Positions 19,823-29,623 of a stretch of DNA of 64,000 nt are shown here, piece by piece. Source of the stretch: Alteromonas sp. IB21 (lineage in GTDB: Bacteria > Pseudomonadota > Gammaproteobacteria > Enterobacterales > Alteromonadaceae); contig NZ_JAEFCD010000019.1 in NCBI RefSeq assembly GCF_016405965.1, forward strand, positions 27,314 to 91,313, given 5' to 3'. The first letter of the stretch is position 1, and every line of letters starts with the position of its first letter. The translations under genes and the position numbers were made by a program. The notes under the pieces are model-generated. The model saw nothing but the letters and a program-made list of their open reading frames with translations, was not told the DNA's origin and ran no database searches.

Positions 19823-21724
19823 TTACGCGCTAATTTTTTCATGCTTACGAAGCATGCCATGTTTTTTCAGGTAAACCAGCAGTAGAGAGATGGCAGCAGG
19901 CGTGATGCCTGAAATACGAGACGCTTTACCTATCGTTTCAGGTCTTGCCTCGGTTAGCTTAGCTACAACTTCATTTGAAAGACCAGAAATTTTGCTGAAA
20001 TCCATATCAACGGGCAATAAGGTATTTTCATGACGCTGCGTTTTTGCAATCTCGTCCATTTGACGGGCAATGTAACCTGCGTATTTAATTTGAATTTCCA
20101 CCTGCTCAGATGCAATGGGGTCTTCAAGACCGGGGCCTACACTTTCAATTTCCATCAATTGGCTATAAGTCATTTCAGGTCGGCGGATCAATTCTTCCAA
20201 AGAATGTTCGCGACTTACAGGGTTCTTTAGCATAGTGTTTAGCTGAGGCGCAGCTACGTGCTCAGGGTGGATCCACTGACCACGCAAACGCTGTAGCTCA
20301 CTTTCAACTGCTTCCATTTTCTCGTTGAACTTGGCCCAACGGGCGTCATCGACAAGACCAATTTCTCGTCCCATTGCCGTCAAGCGACTGTCCGCGTTGT
20401 CTTCGCGAAGAAGCAGACGGTATTCAGCTCGGCTAGTAAACATACGATAGGGTTCTTTCGTTCCCATCGTTGCCAAGTCATCAATCAATACACCCATGTA
20501 AGCTTGATCACGACGCAACACGAGTGGATCTTTTTGCTGTACTTGAAGTGCGGCATTAGCACCAGCCACTAAACCTTGTGCCCCCGCTTCTTCATAACCC
20601 GTTGTGCCGTTGATTTGACCAGCGAAGAACAAACCTTCGATAAACTTAGTTTCGAGGGTTTGTTTTAAATCGCGAGGATCAAAAAAGTCGTACTCTATCG
20701 CATAGCCAGGGCGCACAATATGCGCATTCTCAAAGCCTTTGATAGAACGCACAAGGTTCATCTGTACGTCGAAAGGCAAACTAGTTGAAATACCATTTGG
20801 ATATACTTCAATGCTGTTTAACCCTTCAGGCTCAACAAAAATTTGGTGTGAAGATTTATCGGCAAATCGCGTGATCTTATCTTCAATGCTCGGACAGTAA
20901 CGAGGTCCAATACCTTCAATAACGCCAGTGAACATAGGAGAACGATCCAGCCCGCCGCGAATAATGTCATGGGTTTTCTCGTTAGTATGCGTAATGTAAC
21001 ACGGGATCTGCGTCGGGTGCATGGTTCTGTCACCCATGAATGAAAACACCGGTGTTGGATCATCGCCAGGCTGAGGTTGCATTACCGAGAAGTCGAGTGA
21101 GCGCGCATCAAGCCTAGCAGGTGTCCCGGTTTTAAGGCGATCGACTCGAAACGGAAGCGCACGTAGTCTGTCAGCAAGCGCGATAGACGGCGGATCGCCA
21201 GCACGGCCACCTCGATAGTTTTCAAGACCAATGTGAATGGTGCCACCCAAAAATGTCCCAACCGTTAACACCACTGACTTGGCTCTAAATTTTAGGCCCA
21301 TCTGGGTAACTACGCCGCATACCCGATCATTTTCAACAACGAGATCGTCTACGCTTTGTTGGAAAAGCGTGAGATTTTCTTGATTTTCAACCATGTTCCG
21401 TATGGCATTTTTATAAAGCGTTCTGTCAGCTTGGGCACGGGTAGCACGCACTGCTGGGCCCTTTGAAGAGTTCAATGTTCTGAACTGAATACCGCCTTTG
21501 TCGATCGCCAATGCCATGGCGCCGCCCAGCGCGTCGATCTCTTTGACAAGGTGACCCTTACCGATCCCACCGATGGCAGGATTACAGGACATCTGGCCGA
21601 TCGTTTCGATATTGTGAGTGAGCAAAAGCGTATTGGCACCCATGCGAGCAGCTGCGAGTGCCGCCTCTGTACCTGCATGTCCACCACCAACGACGATGAC
21701 ATCAAATGCTTCAGCATAAAACAT
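19823..21724 (-). CDS. mnmG: tRNA uridine-5-carboxymethylaminomethyl modification enzyme, FAD subunit
   Basis: 633 residues. The FAD-binding dinucleotide motif [17 protein letters not shown] is at the N-terminus, and the MnmG signatures [12 protein letters not shown] and [17 protein letters not shown] are present. With MnmE it modifies the wobble uridine of several tRNAs, using FAD, folate and glycine or ammonium. It borders oriC and is transcribed away from it, so its promoter activity can affect origin opening. GTGAGG precedes the ATG. Confidence 0.98.
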   Translation of the reverse strand: MFYAEAFDVIVVGGGHAGTEAALAAARMGANTLLLTHNIETIGQMSCNPAIGGIGKGHLVKEIDALGGAMALAIDKGGIQFRTLNSSKGPAVRATRAQADRTLYKNAIRNMVENQENLTLFQQSVDDLVVENDRVCGVVTQMGLKFRAKSVVLTVGTFLGGTIHIGLENYRGGRAGDPPSIALADRLRALPFRVDRLKTGTPARLDARSLDFSVMQPQPGDDPTPVFSFMGDRTMHPTQIPCYITHTNEKTHDIIRGGLDRSPMFTGVIEGIGPRYCPSIEDKITRFADKSSHQIFVEPEGLNSIEVYPNGISTSLPFDVQMNLVRSIKGFENAHIVRPGYAIEYDFFDPRDLKQTLETKFIEGLFFAGQINGTTGYEEAGAQGLVAGANAALQVQQKDPLVLRRDQAYMGVLIDDLATMGTKEPYRMFTSRAEYRLLLREDNADSRLTAMGREIGLVDDARWAKFNEKMEAVESELQRLRGQWIHPEHVAAPQLNTMLKNPVSREHSLEELIRRPEMTYSQLMEIESVGPGLEDPIASEQVEIQIKYAGYIARQMDEIAKTQRHENTLLPVDMDFSKISGLSNEVVAKLTEARPETIGKASRISGITPAAISLLLVYLKKHGMLRKHEKISA

Positions 21725-21867
21725 GGTTAAACCTCACTATTCACGGACCATAAGCCTACTAAAAACTATTTTTTTCAAACAGAGAATGCTCAAAAAAGGG
21801 CGCGTATTTTATCTGACTTATTGGATAAAGAAAATGATTAAATTTTCCTCAAAACCTTTTGAGATAA

Positions 21868-22290
21868 AAGGTGTGATCGTCTAATAAGATCTTAAGATCT
21901 CTTTTAGATCTGTTTATTTTTACTTTTATTAGGATCGTCACTTTCTGTGGGTAACCGATCAAAGCATCTAAAGATCATCAAGTTACGCGATCAATAACAT
22001 TGGGAAACACCGATCCATAACCCTATCTGAATCTTGTGTATAAACACCCTTTTTATCCACATGCCGTTTTGTTTCAAAAGTTATTCTTTTTTCGATCAGA
22101 GCTTATACACAGTGGTTTGTAGGATCCTATCCACAGGACTGATCAAGATGTGATCCAGCTGGGGATAAAATGTTTGCTAATTATGAATTACGATCTAAAG
22201 ATCGCGATAGAACCTGCTCTATAGACCGATCACATTGTGGAGGAGATCTTTTATAAAACCTGTGACTAGATCCCGTGATCTCATTTTTAG
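21868..22290. other. Chromosomal replication origin oriC
   Basis: The region holds 19 GATC (Dam) sites in about 410 bp, roughly ten times chance. Left part: three 13-mer-like repeats, GATCTTAAGATCT (21888-21900), GATCTCTTTTAGA (21896-21908) and GATCTGTTTATTT (21907-21919), in an AT-rich unwinding element. DnaA boxes: TGTGGGTAA 21946-21954 (minus, one mismatch, position of E. coli R1), TGTGTATAA 22035-22043 (minus, the R2-type TTATACACA), TTATCCACA 22053-22061 (plus, perfect), TTATACACA 22103-22111, CTATCCACA 22127-22135 and TGGGGATAA 22160-22168 (minus, one mismatch). The order mnmG, unwinding element, boxes is the E. coli layout. Confidence 0.95.
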
Positions 22291-22638
22291 ACATATCTAA
22301 AACTTTGATTATTTTTGACAGCTGCATAAATTTTTTCTGAGATATTTCGCTTTTTTTCTTAATTAACGTCATTCCTCGACCAAGAATAAGGAATGTTGAT
22401 GCAAAAGTAATGCACCAGTAAATAGGGTTGTATTAGGTCTGTTAGATTAGTCGTGTGGGTTATTTAAAAGCAAAAGTGTGTTTATCGATAGCGAGGAAGG
22501 TAACAACACTCTTTAGGTATCGTTTTTTGTAAGGGCTAAAGATTAAATGCCATATAGACATTTAACGAACGGAGAAACACAGGAAAGGTCTATGAAATGC
22601 GGTAAAAGTAGATATGGAGGACAATATACCAGGTGCTA
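22291..22638. other. Right flank of oriC, no recognised gene
   Basis: AT-rich DNA with a poly-T stretch near 22351 and a CATTCCT/AGGAATG inverted repeat (22370-22395). GATC sites stop at about 22280, which marks the end of the origin. Short open frames here have no family features and lie on top of origin signals. The 3' hairpin of the dnaT-dnaC transcript lies at the right end. Confidence 0.5.
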
Positions 22639-22652
22639 TTAACGCACCTGGT
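22628..22652 (-). terminator. Stem-loop at the end of the dnaC-like gene
   Basis: ACCAGGTGC (22628-22636) pairs with GCACCTGGT (22644-22652) over 9 bp with a 7-nt loop that contains the TAA stop. The T-run after it is poor. It could still protect the 3' end or reduce read-through into oriC. Confidence 0.5.
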
Positions 22653-23466
22653 TAGGCTGATAGCGTGGCTGTGCCACCGAGCCCTGCATGTCTTCTTGCT
22701 CAATGGTTAAGCCCCCACGGCGGCTAGGGCCTTGAAACCTCACCTTATAAGTATCGTACTCTTTAATAGACTCAAAGCAGTAGCGCCCTAACGCATTTTC
22801 AAGTTCTGCCAAGTTGTGATTAGTGATCAAAATACAGTTTTTCTTGTTCACTAATCGCTGCCTTAGCAAATTTCCAAACCAGCTTTGCGCATTTTTTTTA
22901 AGCGCAGATTCGTTAACACACACTTCATCTAATATCAGCAAATCTACATCGAGAAGCTCTTGATTTATTTCCCTGTAGCGTTGGCTCGCATTGTCAGTTG
23001 CAGAGAAATCGAATGAGAAATTTCGCATTTCAAGTAAGGTTGAAAGCTGACGATAAAGCACTGAGATTTCGTATTGCTCAATGAGTTGGTGGGCAATTGC
23101 GCCTGCAATATGTGATTTACCCCTACCGTAATCGCCGTAGAAGATCATCATATGAGAACCGCTTTGTCGCCACGCGGGGTCGTCATGGGCCGCGATGAAA
23201 GATTGTGCAATAGAGACGGCTTCAATAACATCGTCGCTGTCTTCTACTAAATTGGCGAAGGTCCACTTCGGGTTTAAATCAGAACGACCGTGAATAGCTT
23301 CTACGCGCGCCTTTTTACTGCGTTGCTGTAGTTGCGCTATTTCTTCGTTAGCTTGTGCCTCGTACTGCTTACGCAGCGTTTTGTAGTCGATGTACTCACC
23401 ATTGGGATCGACATCTTTTTTAAGTGCTCTCGCTAAATTAGCAATTTTGTCAGTTATACGATCCAT
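22639..23466 (-). CDS. dnaC: DnaC-like replicative helicase loader (AAA+ ATPase)
   Basis: 275 residues. The Walker A motif is GDYGRGKS (111-118) and Walker B is LLILDE (176-181); sensor I is ILITNHNL, with an arginine-rich C-terminal box (GPSRRGG). This is the DnaC/IstB-type AAA+ layout, with an N-terminal ~65-residue region that would contact DnaB. In E. coli, DnaC loads DnaB helicase at oriC. Directly downstream of a DnaT-like gene (6 bp gap), reading toward the origin. Assignment to DnaC rather than a phage-type loader rests on its DnaT partner. Confidence 0.8.
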   Translation of the reverse strand: MDRITDKIANLARALKKDVDPNGEYIDYKTLRKQYEAQANEEIAQLQQRSKKARVEAIHGRSDLNPKWTFANLVEDSDDVIEAVSIAQSFIAAHDDPAWRQSGSHMMIFYGDYGRGKSHIAGAIAHQLIEQYEISVLYRQLSTLLEMRNFSFDFSATDNASQRYREINQELLDVDLLILDEVCVNESALKKNAQSWFGNLLRQRLVNKKNCILITNHNLAELENALGRYCFESIKEYDTYKVRFQGPSRRGGLTIEQEDMQGSVAQPRYQPNQVR

Positions 23467-23472
23467 AACGAT

Positions 23473-24141
23473 TTAACTCTTCTTGGTTGCGGCATATTTT
23501 TCCACCAGCTTTTTCGCATTATCATCTGCTTCTATGCCCGCTGCAACTTTCACTTGTTGTGTTCCCACAACTTTTGTAGGCGCATAGCCTGAAGCAAGTC
23601 GCTTACGCTTGATATTATTGGCGAATTTTTGCGTCCACTGGAATTCACTAAAAACGGAACTAGGTCTGCCTAGCCAATAGGCGATAAATTCTCCGACCTC
23701 GTTTTCATCGAATGTCTTATCAATGATACCAAGCAGTGAGGCCATTTCTTCAAAAAGTGCTTTGTTCGGTGTCCATGTCGCAGTCATGGCACTATGGCGG
23801 GTGTGCAGTTGTTCAAAATCCGACTGTGGCTCGCTTAAAAGAGGAAGAAGAAGGGTTTTGCCATTAATAGTGTGCTCAAGATCTAGTTCAAGGGGAAGGG
23901 CGACTAAGCCAACTTGCTCAAGCTGTTTCACCAAGCTATTTATTTGACGACCCCGTTGATAGGTGTCGTCCCTGTTGTCGCCATTAAGCAAAGTAAGAAG
24001 CTGCTTGTAATCAATAGGTGCCGACGATGTGGTGGCCTGATTTGCACCTACGCGAAGCCCAAGGAGATATAACACTCTGCAATCGTTGGAAAGCGGTGAT
24101 TGCAACACAGCGAGTTCTGCTTGGGTTAGGCTATTGGTCAT
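23473..24141 (-). CDS. dnaT: DnaT-like primosomal protein
   Basis: 222 residues. The C-terminal half (about 125-200) resembles the DnaT DNA-binding domain: TWTPNKALFEEMASLLGI followed by GEFIAYWLGRPSSVFSEFQWTQKFANNIKR. The N-terminal part looks like the DnaT oligomerisation/winged-helix region (LTQAELAVLQSPLSNDCRVLYLLGLR). DnaT bridges PriA/PriB and the DnaB-DnaC complex during replication restart. It precedes the dnaC-like gene as in the enteric dnaTC operon, which there lies far from oriC. Confidence 0.8.
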   Translation of the reverse strand: MTNSLTQAELAVLQSPLSNDCRVLYLLGLRVGANQATTSSAPIDYKQLLTLLNGDNRDDTYQRGRQINSLVKQLEQVGLVALPLELDLEHTINGKTLLLPLLSEPQSDFEQLHTRHSAMTATWTPNKALFEEMASLLGIIDKTFDENEVGEFIAYWLGRPSSVFSEFQWTQKFANNIKRKRLASGYAPTKVVGTQQVKVAAGIEADDNAKKLVEKYAATKKS

Positions 24142-24170
24142 TACATAAAGTCCAAGTGACAGTGCGGCTA

Positions 24171-24608
24171 TCAGGCATTCGCTAACTTTTCATCAAACCA
24201 TTCTACAGCGGCATCTTCAGGAATTGGATGTTCTAGCACATCTATGTAAAGGGCGTCGCTAATAAGCTTACCGCCACCGTTTAAGATATGCTTCTCCATT
24301 TCTTTTGCACCGAAGCAAAACGTGTCATAACTGGTGTCGCCGAGGCCGATCACATATGCATTGACTGCCTGCAGATCAGCGTTTTCTAGTTGTTTTGCAA
24401 ATGGCTGAATATTATCAGGTAGCTCACCCGCGCCATGGGTAGATGTACACACTATCCATGTGGACGCGTTGTTAATATTTTCAAGGTCGGGCTCTGCGTG
24501 AATAGTGTGGGTATATCCACGCTCATTAAGCTTTTCTGCAATGGCGTCGGCTACGTATTCTGCGGCACCTAACATAGTGCCCACAATAATTTCAAAATGC
24601 TTACTCAT
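24171..24608 (-). CDS. mioC: Flavodoxin-like protein MioC
   Basis: 145 residues with the flavodoxin fold: FEIIVGTMLGAAEYVADAIAE supplies the FMN phosphate loop, then STHGAGELPDN and GLGDTSYDTFCFGAKEME contact the isoalloxazine ring. Named for its position beside oriC in E. coli, where its transcription can affect initiation; the protein has been linked to biotin synthase electron transfer. Here dnaT and dnaC separate it from oriC. Confidence 0.92.
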   Translation of the reverse strand: MSKHFEIIVGTMLGAAEYVADAIAEKLNERGYTHTIHAEPDLENINNASTWIVCTSTHGAGELPDNIQPFAKQLENADLQAVNAYVIGLGDTSYDTFCFGAKEMEKHILNGGGKLISDALYIDVLEHPIPEDAAVEWFDEKLANA

Positions 24609-24661
24609 GAATATGCTACTTCTTTATTTACGATTAAAGGTTTAGCCCAACCGGCGGCGTT

Positions 24662-26050
24662 TTATTTGCCGATACAGAACGATGAAAAAATCTTACCAAG
24701 CAGATCGTCAGAGGTAAATTCACCGGTTATCTCACACAGTGCTTGATGCGCTAAACGGAGCTCTTCGGCCAATAATTCACCCGCCATCGCGTCATGAAGT
24801 TGTTGTTCACCAGTGCTCACGTAGCGGTAAGCTTGATCTAGTGCATCTATGTGACGTCTTCGAGCAATGAATTGTCCTTCTGTTGTCGTATCGAACCCCA
24901 TGGTTTTTGCTAGATGTGTTTTTAACGTATCTACACCACTACCTTGCTTGGCTGACAAGTTAATAACAGAGATGTCACCATGTTTGGTGGCCACTGTACT
25001 ATGCCCGATGTTTAAGGTGCTTAGGTCGGCTTTATTGCGTACTACAGTAACTGGAATGCCCTGTGGAAGACGCGCCATAAACTCAGGCCAAATCTCATAG
25101 GGATCGATAATGCTGGTTGAGGTAGAATCAACAACAAATAGCACGTGATCGGCTTCGTTGATGGCCTGCCAGGCTCGTTCAATGCCGATCTGTTCTACTT
25201 TATCGGGGCTCTCTCTCAGTCCAGCCGTATCGATAATATGTACCGGCATACCGTTAATGTGAATATGCTCTTTAAGCACATCTCTAGTGGTACCTGCAAT
25301 GTCAGTAACAATAGCGCTGTCACGACCAGCAAGCGCGTTTAACAGACTGGATTTGCCTGCGTTAGGTCGCCCCGCAATCACCACCTGCATGCCTTCGCGT
25401 AACAACGTACCTTGCTTGGCTTGTTCTCGTACTTTAGCAAGGCTTTCCATAATGGCACTTAAATCACCTGATACTTTACCATCAGATAAGAAGTCGATTT
25501 CTTCTTCAGGAAAATCAATAGCTGCTTCCACATACATTCGCAGATGGACAATTTGGTCAGACAGCGTTTGAATCTGCGTGGAAAACTCACCCTGCAAGGA
25601 TCGCAAAGCGCTTTTAGCCGCTTGCTTTGAACTGGCGTCAATTAAATCGGCAATGGCCTCTGCTTGCGCTAAGTCTAACTTATCATTTAAAAAAGCCTGC
25701 TCACTAAACTCGCCTGGATTGGCAAGCCTTGCATGTCCTGTTGCAAGCACAGCATCTATCAGCATGTCCATAACCACTTGGCCGCCGTGGCCTTGTAGTT
25801 CCAACACATCTTCGCCAGTAAACGAATTTGGGCCTTTAAAAAACAGCGCTATGCCCTGATCTATTACGCTTTGGTTTATATCTACAAATGGCGTATACGT
25901 GGCAAGTCGAGGTGTAAGTGTACAGGGTACCAACGCCTCGGCAATAGCACTGGCTTTTGGACCTGATACACGAACAATACCCACACCGCCTCGTCCTGGT
26001 GCCGTGGCCTGGGCGATAATAGTATCCGTTGAAAGGGTGAGTGATTCCAT
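24662..26050 (-). CDS. mnmE: tRNA modification GTPase MnmE
   Basis: 462 residues. Order: N-terminal tetrahydrofolate-binding domain (starts with [22 protein letters not shown]), helical domain, GTPase domain with G1 [13 protein letters not shown]2/G3 DIAGTTRD and DTAG, G4 NKAD, and the invariant C-terminal CIGK. It partners with MnmG to modify the wobble U34 in tRNAs. Starts 2 bp past the end of yajQ, so the two are cotranscribed. Confidence 0.98.
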   Translation of the reverse strand: MESLTLSTDTIIAQATAPGRGGVGIVRVSGPKASAIAEALVPCTLTPRLATYTPFVDINQSVIDQGIALFFKGPNSFTGEDVLELQGHGGQVVMDMLIDAVLATGHARLANPGEFSEQAFLNDKLDLAQAEAIADLIDASSKQAAKSALRSLQGEFSTQIQTLSDQIVHLRMYVEAAIDFPEEEIDFLSDGKVSGDLSAIMESLAKVREQAKQGTLLREGMQVVIAGRPNAGKSSLLNALAGRDSAIVTDIAGTTRDVLKEHIHINGMPVHIIDTAGLRESPDKVEQIGIERAWQAINEADHVLFVVDSTSTSIIDPYEIWPEFMARLPQGIPVTVVRNKADLSTLNIGHSTVATKHGDISVINLSAKQGSGVDTLKTHLAKTMGFDTTTEGQFIARRRHIDALDQAYRYVSTGEQQLHDAMAGELLAEELRLAHQALCEITGEFTSDDLLGKIFSSFCIGK

Positions 26051-26052
26051 AA

Positions 26053-26535
26053 TTAGTCGCGGAAGTTCTTAAATTGGAAAGGTTGACCTAAGTCTGATTC
26101 TTTTACCAATGCAATCGCTTGTTGAAGATCATCGCGTTTTTTTCCTGTAACACGAAGCTCTTCACCTTGAATCGCAGTTTGCACTTTAATTTTGGCGTCT
26201 TTAATCAGTTTTACAATCTTCTTTGCCATTGGCTGTTCAATACCTTCTTTAAAGGTAATGGTTTGACGATAGGTTCTACCGTGGGCATCGAAGGGTTTTA
26301 CATCCATAGATGACGTATCGACATTGCGTTTGGACATAGCGGTTCTGAACATACTTTCCATTTGCTGAAGTTGGAATTCAGCTTCGGCTTTCATGACAAC
26401 CGTTTTTTCTTTGTATTCAAAGCTCGCGTCGATACCGCGGAAGTCAAATCGTGTGGTTAGCTCTCGACTCGCGTTTTCAGTGGCGTTACGCACTTCTTCC
26501 ATATTGATTTCTGAAACAATATCAAATGATGGCAC
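26053..26535 (-). CDS. yajQ: YajQ-family nucleotide-binding protein
   Basis: 160 residues, full family length, starting [18 protein letters not shown] and ending QFKNFRD, both family signatures. Members have two ferredoxin-like domains and bind RNA or nucleotides; one Xanthomonas member is a cyclic-di-GMP effector. Function here is not established. Cotranscribed with mnmE, and separated from yidC by a terminator. Confidence 0.95.
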   Translation of the reverse strand: MPSFDIVSEINMEEVRNATENASRELTTRFDFRGIDASFEYKEKTVVMKAEAEFQLQQMESMFRTAMSKRNVDTSSMDVKPFDAHGRTYRQTITFKEGIEQPMAKKIVKLIKDAKIKVQTAIQGEELRVTGKKRDDLQQAIALVKESDLGQPFQFKNFRD

Positions 26536-26553
26536 AGTTTAATCCTCTCAATA

Positions 26554-26579
26554 CAAAACAGCCCGCGTAGGCGGGCTGT
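26554..26579 (-). terminator. Terminator after yidC
   Basis: ACAGCCCGC (26558-26566) pairs with GCGGGCTGT (26571-26579), with a short T-run on the minus strand at 26554-26558. It ends the rpmH-rnpA-yidD-yidC transcript before yajQ. Confidence 0.85.
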
Positions 26580-26599
26580 ATAATTAAATGCTCAACAGC

Positions 26600-28255
26600 T
26601 TATTTACTGCTGATGCCCCGCTTCTCCATTGAAGCATAAATCATTTTGGCTTGAACCAAGGTAATTACGTTACTGACTAACCAGTATAGTACCAGACCTG
26701 CAGGGAACCACAGGAAGAACACACTCATTGCTACTGGCATCCACTGCATAATTTTCTGCTGCATAGGGTCAGTAATGGTGGTTGGCTGTAGTTTTTGCAA
26801 TAGATACATACTTGCGCCAGTAAGAATAGGTAGCACAAAATATGGGTCTTTCGTAGAAAGGTCAGTGATCCAAAGTACAAAGTCAGCATGGCGAAGCTCA
26901 ACACTCTCCATCAACACCCAGTAAAGTGCTAGGAAGATAGGCATTTGAAGAAGAAGTGGTAAACACCCACCCATAGGGTTTACTTTCTCTTTGCGGTATA
27001 GCTCCATCATGGCTTGAGACATTTTTTGTCTGTCATCGCCAAAGCGATCTTTAAGCTGTTGCATCTTAGGTGCTAAGTTGCGCATACGTGCCATTGACTC
27101 GTATTGCTTCTTAGTTAGCCAGTACATCGCGCCTTTCACTACAATAGTGATAAGGATAATCGCCACACCCCAGTTATTAACCAGACTATGCAGGAACGTA
27201 AGTAGGGCGAACAGCGGCTGTGAGATCCAGAACAAAATGCCGTAGTCCACTGTTAGGTCTAAACCACGTGCAATCTTAGCAAGTTTCTCTTGATCTTTCG
27301 GACCCATGTAAAGGGTCGAAGCCAGTGTCTTGGTTTCCCCTGGTGCAATGCTTTCAGATGGCGATAAAACACCAATAACCGCGTACTGATTATTCAGGTT
27401 GCGTGAATACAGTGTGTTGGTTTGCTCTTGTGAAGGAACCCATGCTGAAACAAAGTAGTGTTCAAGCATACCAACCCAACCTGCTTTCGTAGTTTCACGA
27501 AGCTTTTCATCTTCTATCTCGTCAAACGAGTATTTCTGATAGCGGTCATCTTCAGTTGAGTAAGCAGCACCACGATATGTTGGCATAAACATGTTGCTGT
27601 CATCTTCAAATTCCATCACTTGTTTAAGCTGCGCATAAGGCTGAACAGTTGCCGCATTACCAGTATTGTTTTCAACGCTATAGCTAACGTTTACGTCGTA
27701 CTTATCTTTGGTAAACGTAAATGTTTTGGTTATAGCTAGCCCTTGATTATTTTTCCAAGTAAGTGGAATAACCAGAGTATCGCCGGTCATTTCGTAGAAT
27801 TCACTTTGCGCAGTATAAACTGGGCGGCCACTGCTGCTTGCATCCGGACCTTGCGCTCCAATAAGGCCACTTTGTGCTACGTAAAGTCCGTTACCTGAAC
27901 GAAGTAGGCTATAAGGAATCTCAGACCCTTGCTCGACCGGGAATTTAAGTAAGTCCGCTGATACTACATCACCACCGAGCAAATCGATGCGTACATCCAG
28001 TGTATCGGTTTTGACTTCAATAATTCGGTTGCTAGTTTGTGATGCTGCAACGGGCTGTGCTGCCGGAACGCTATCACTACTTGGTACATCTTCACTGCTA
28101 TTATCAACAAATGACGGTACGCCCTGAGATGCTTCTTGCGTTTGTTGTTCAACAGGCACAACTGGCTGTGGCCCATAATCTTTTTGCCATGACTGCCAAA
28201 GCAAAAAGCTAACTAGCGCAAGGCCAATTATCAGAAAACTACGTTGCGATTCCAT
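26600..28255 (-). CDS. yidC: Membrane protein insertase YidC
   Basis: 551 residues from ATG 28253-28255 (MESQRSFLIIG...), preceded by GAGACC; an upstream in-frame ATG at 28321 would overlap yidD and add a hydrophilic leader without homology. The first membrane helix (~6-22) is followed by a large periplasmic beta-sandwich domain (~60-330) and the conserved five-helix insertase core (~340-540), including the WGVAIILITIVVKGAMYWLT helix and MPIFLALYWVL. It inserts proteins into the inner membrane alone or with SecYEG, including ATP synthase c subunit. Confidence 0.98.
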   Translation of the reverse strand: MESQRSFLIIGLALVSFLLWQSWQKDYGPQPVVPVEQQTQEASQGVPSFVDNSSEDVPSSDSVPAAQPVAASQTSNRIIEVKTDTLDVRIDLLGGDVVSADLLKFPVEQGSEIPYSLLRSGNGLYVAQSGLIGAQGPDASSSGRPVYTAQSEFYEMTGDTLVIPLTWKNNQGLAITKTFTFTKDKYDVNVSYSVENNTGNAATVQPYAQLKQVMEFEDDSNMFMPTYRGAAYSTEDDRYQKYSFDEIEDEKLRETTKAGWVGMLEHYFVSAWVPSQEQTNTLYSRNLNNQYAVIGVLSPSESIAPGETKTLASTLYMGPKDQEKLAKIARGLDLTVDYGILFWISQPLFALLTFLHSLVNNWGVAIILITIVVKGAMYWLTKKQYESMARMRNLAPKMQQLKDRFGDDRQKMSQAMMELYRKEKVNPMGGCLPLLLQMPIFLALYWVLMESVELRHADFVLWITDLSTKDPYFVLPILTGASMYLLQKLQPTTITDPMQQKIMQWMPVAMSVFFLWFPAGLVLYWLVSNVITLVQAKMIYASMEKRGISSK

Positions 28256-28265
28256 AGAGGTCTCT

Positions 28266-28535
28266 TTATTTTGAGTGTTTATCTTGTTGTTTTTCCGGCA
28301 CTGGATCGTATCCGCCGGCATGCAAAGGGTGGCATTTTAATATGCGTTTAATAGATAACCAACCGCCTTTTACCAATCCATGCGTTTTTAATGCGTCTAT
28401 AGCATACCAAGAACAAGAAGGATGGAAACGACATCGTTGCCCTAATATAGGTGATATGAACCATTGATAACACTTTATCAAAGTCAATGGCACCACTATT
28501 AAGAGTTGCTGCAACGCTTGTTTAATTTTTTCCAT
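28266..28535 (-). CDS. yidD: Membrane protein insertion efficiency factor YidD
   Basis: 89 residues. The signature [19 protein letters not shown] and [15 protein letters not shown] are unmistakable YidD features, behind an amphipathic N-terminal helix ([19 protein letters not shown]). It is a small membrane-associated protein aiding YidC-dependent insertion. Its start overlaps the end of rnpA by 37 bp, as often found. Confidence 0.96.
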   Translation of the reverse strand: MEKIKQALQQLLIVVPLTLIKCYQWFISPILGQRCRFHPSCSWYAIDALKTHGLVKGGWLSIKRILKCHPLHAGGYDPVPEKQQDKHSK

Positions 28536-28873
28536 AGCTTATCCAATGTTGAAAATGCTTCTTGGTTGCTAAGCTTGTCTGCGCCAGACTTGCCAATAAC
28601 GATAATATCGACATTGGGTAGATTGTGTTGTTTGTGCCTGAAACTTTCTCTGACCAAGCGTTTTAAGCGATTTCTATCATGGGCTTTGCGTATGCGCTTT
28701 TTTGCCAAAGTAATGCCTAAGCGAGGATTTGAAAGAGTATTTTTTCTAGCTAGGATAGTAAAAGAGGGAGATACAGCTGGGGTTGCGTCATCAAACACAT
28801 AGGTAAAGTGGGTGGGAGTTAACAGACGTAACTCCCTAGAAAACGTATTCTCGCCCACTTTAGCGTCTTTCAA
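28499..28873 (-). CDS. rnpA: Ribonuclease P protein component
   Basis: 124 residues if it starts at the TTG (28871-28873) that touches the rpmH stop; a GTG at 28858 gives 119 residues and matches the E. coli N-terminus (start just before the [10 protein letters not shown] motif) better. The RNR signature is present ([17 protein letters not shown]). It binds the catalytic RNA of RNase P and helps cleave the 5' leader from pre-tRNAs. Confidence 0.95.
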   Translation of the reverse strand: MKDAKVGENTFSRELRLLTPTHFTYVFDDATPAVSPSFTILARKNTLSNPRLGITLAKKRIRKAHDRNRLKRLVRESFRHKQHNLPNVDIIVIGKSGADKLSNQEAFSTLDKLWKKLNKRCSNS

Positions 28874-29008
28874 TTAAGCTGAAAGACGAGCGCGGCCTTT
28901 TGCACGGCGAGCTGCTAGTACTTTACGACCATTTTTAGTCGCCATACGAGCACGAAAACCGTGAGAACGCTTGCGCTTCAAATTGCTCGGTTGAAATGTT
29001 CTTTTCAT
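28874..29008 (-). CDS. rpmH: 50S ribosomal protein L34
   Basis: A 44-residue basic protein reading [20 protein letters not shown], then [20 protein letters not shown] and RLSA, a nearly invariant L34 sequence. It lies directly before rnpA and opposite dnaA, the usual arrangement, with the divergent control region upstream. Confidence 0.98.
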   Translation of the reverse strand: MKRTFQPSNLKRKRSHGFRARMATKNGRKVLAARRAKGRARLSA

Positions 29009-29623
29009 GACCAAAGTCTCACTTATATTTAGTTAAACATAGGCGTTTTTGGTAACACATTACGCTGCTTTCAGAATAATGTGGTGTTTTCACCAGAAAA
29101 GCCCATCGAAAAAGGACGCTGAATTCTAGAGATCTCGTGGCCTCGTGTCAATGGATATTCTTCCTTTTCGGACGAATAAGTGAACAATTTTTACTATATT
29201 TTAAACAGTAAGTCAGTTTCTCATACAAAGTTCTTGTGAATAACGTGTAAAAGTCACTAAGGTTATCCACAGTAGTTTGTGTAAAACATCACTGAACTTA
29301 AAAATTGCAAGGGGATCTTCTGTGTTTTTACGTCTTATTTAGACTGAATTTTTCTCTACATAGTATGATTTGATCTAAAACTAAAAGTTTATAAAATCAA
29401 TAGCATAGGTTTTTGATCGTAAAGATCGTTGAGGATCGTTATTTACTTTATGTTGATAACGTTAGATAATCCACAGCTTATAAAACGATAATTTAATTTC
29501 TCGCTGTTACCCAACACTTCCAACGCTATTTCTCTCTGATGGCGCTTTCTGGTGCCTGATTTTCTATATATGGCATTTTCGATGTTGGCTTTTCTTGCGA
29601 GTAACGGGAGTTAGCTACGTACT
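29009..29623. promoter_or_regulatory. rpmH-dnaA divergent control region with DnaA boxes
   Basis: A 615-bp AT-rich gap. DnaA boxes: TGTGAATAA 29235-29243 (minus, one mismatch), TTATCCACA 29263-29271 (plus, perfect), TGTTGATAA 29451-29459 (minus, one mismatch) and TAATCCACA 29467-29475 (one mismatch). Six GATC sites, three of them within 29416-29438. Autoregulation of dnaA by DnaA is the likely use; in Pseudomonas the same gap also works as an origin. The dnaA leader is long (~150 bp after the last box) with GGGAG ahead of the ATG. Confidence 0.75.

Noticed and set aside
22181..22372. 63-codon open frame inside the oriC right half
   Set aside because: It overlaps oriC GATC sites, has a lysine/serine-rich sequence without family features and no ribosome site.
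28256..28321. Longer yidC start at 28321
   Set aside because: The added leader is hydrophilic, overlaps yidD and displaces the N-terminal membrane helix typical of YidC.
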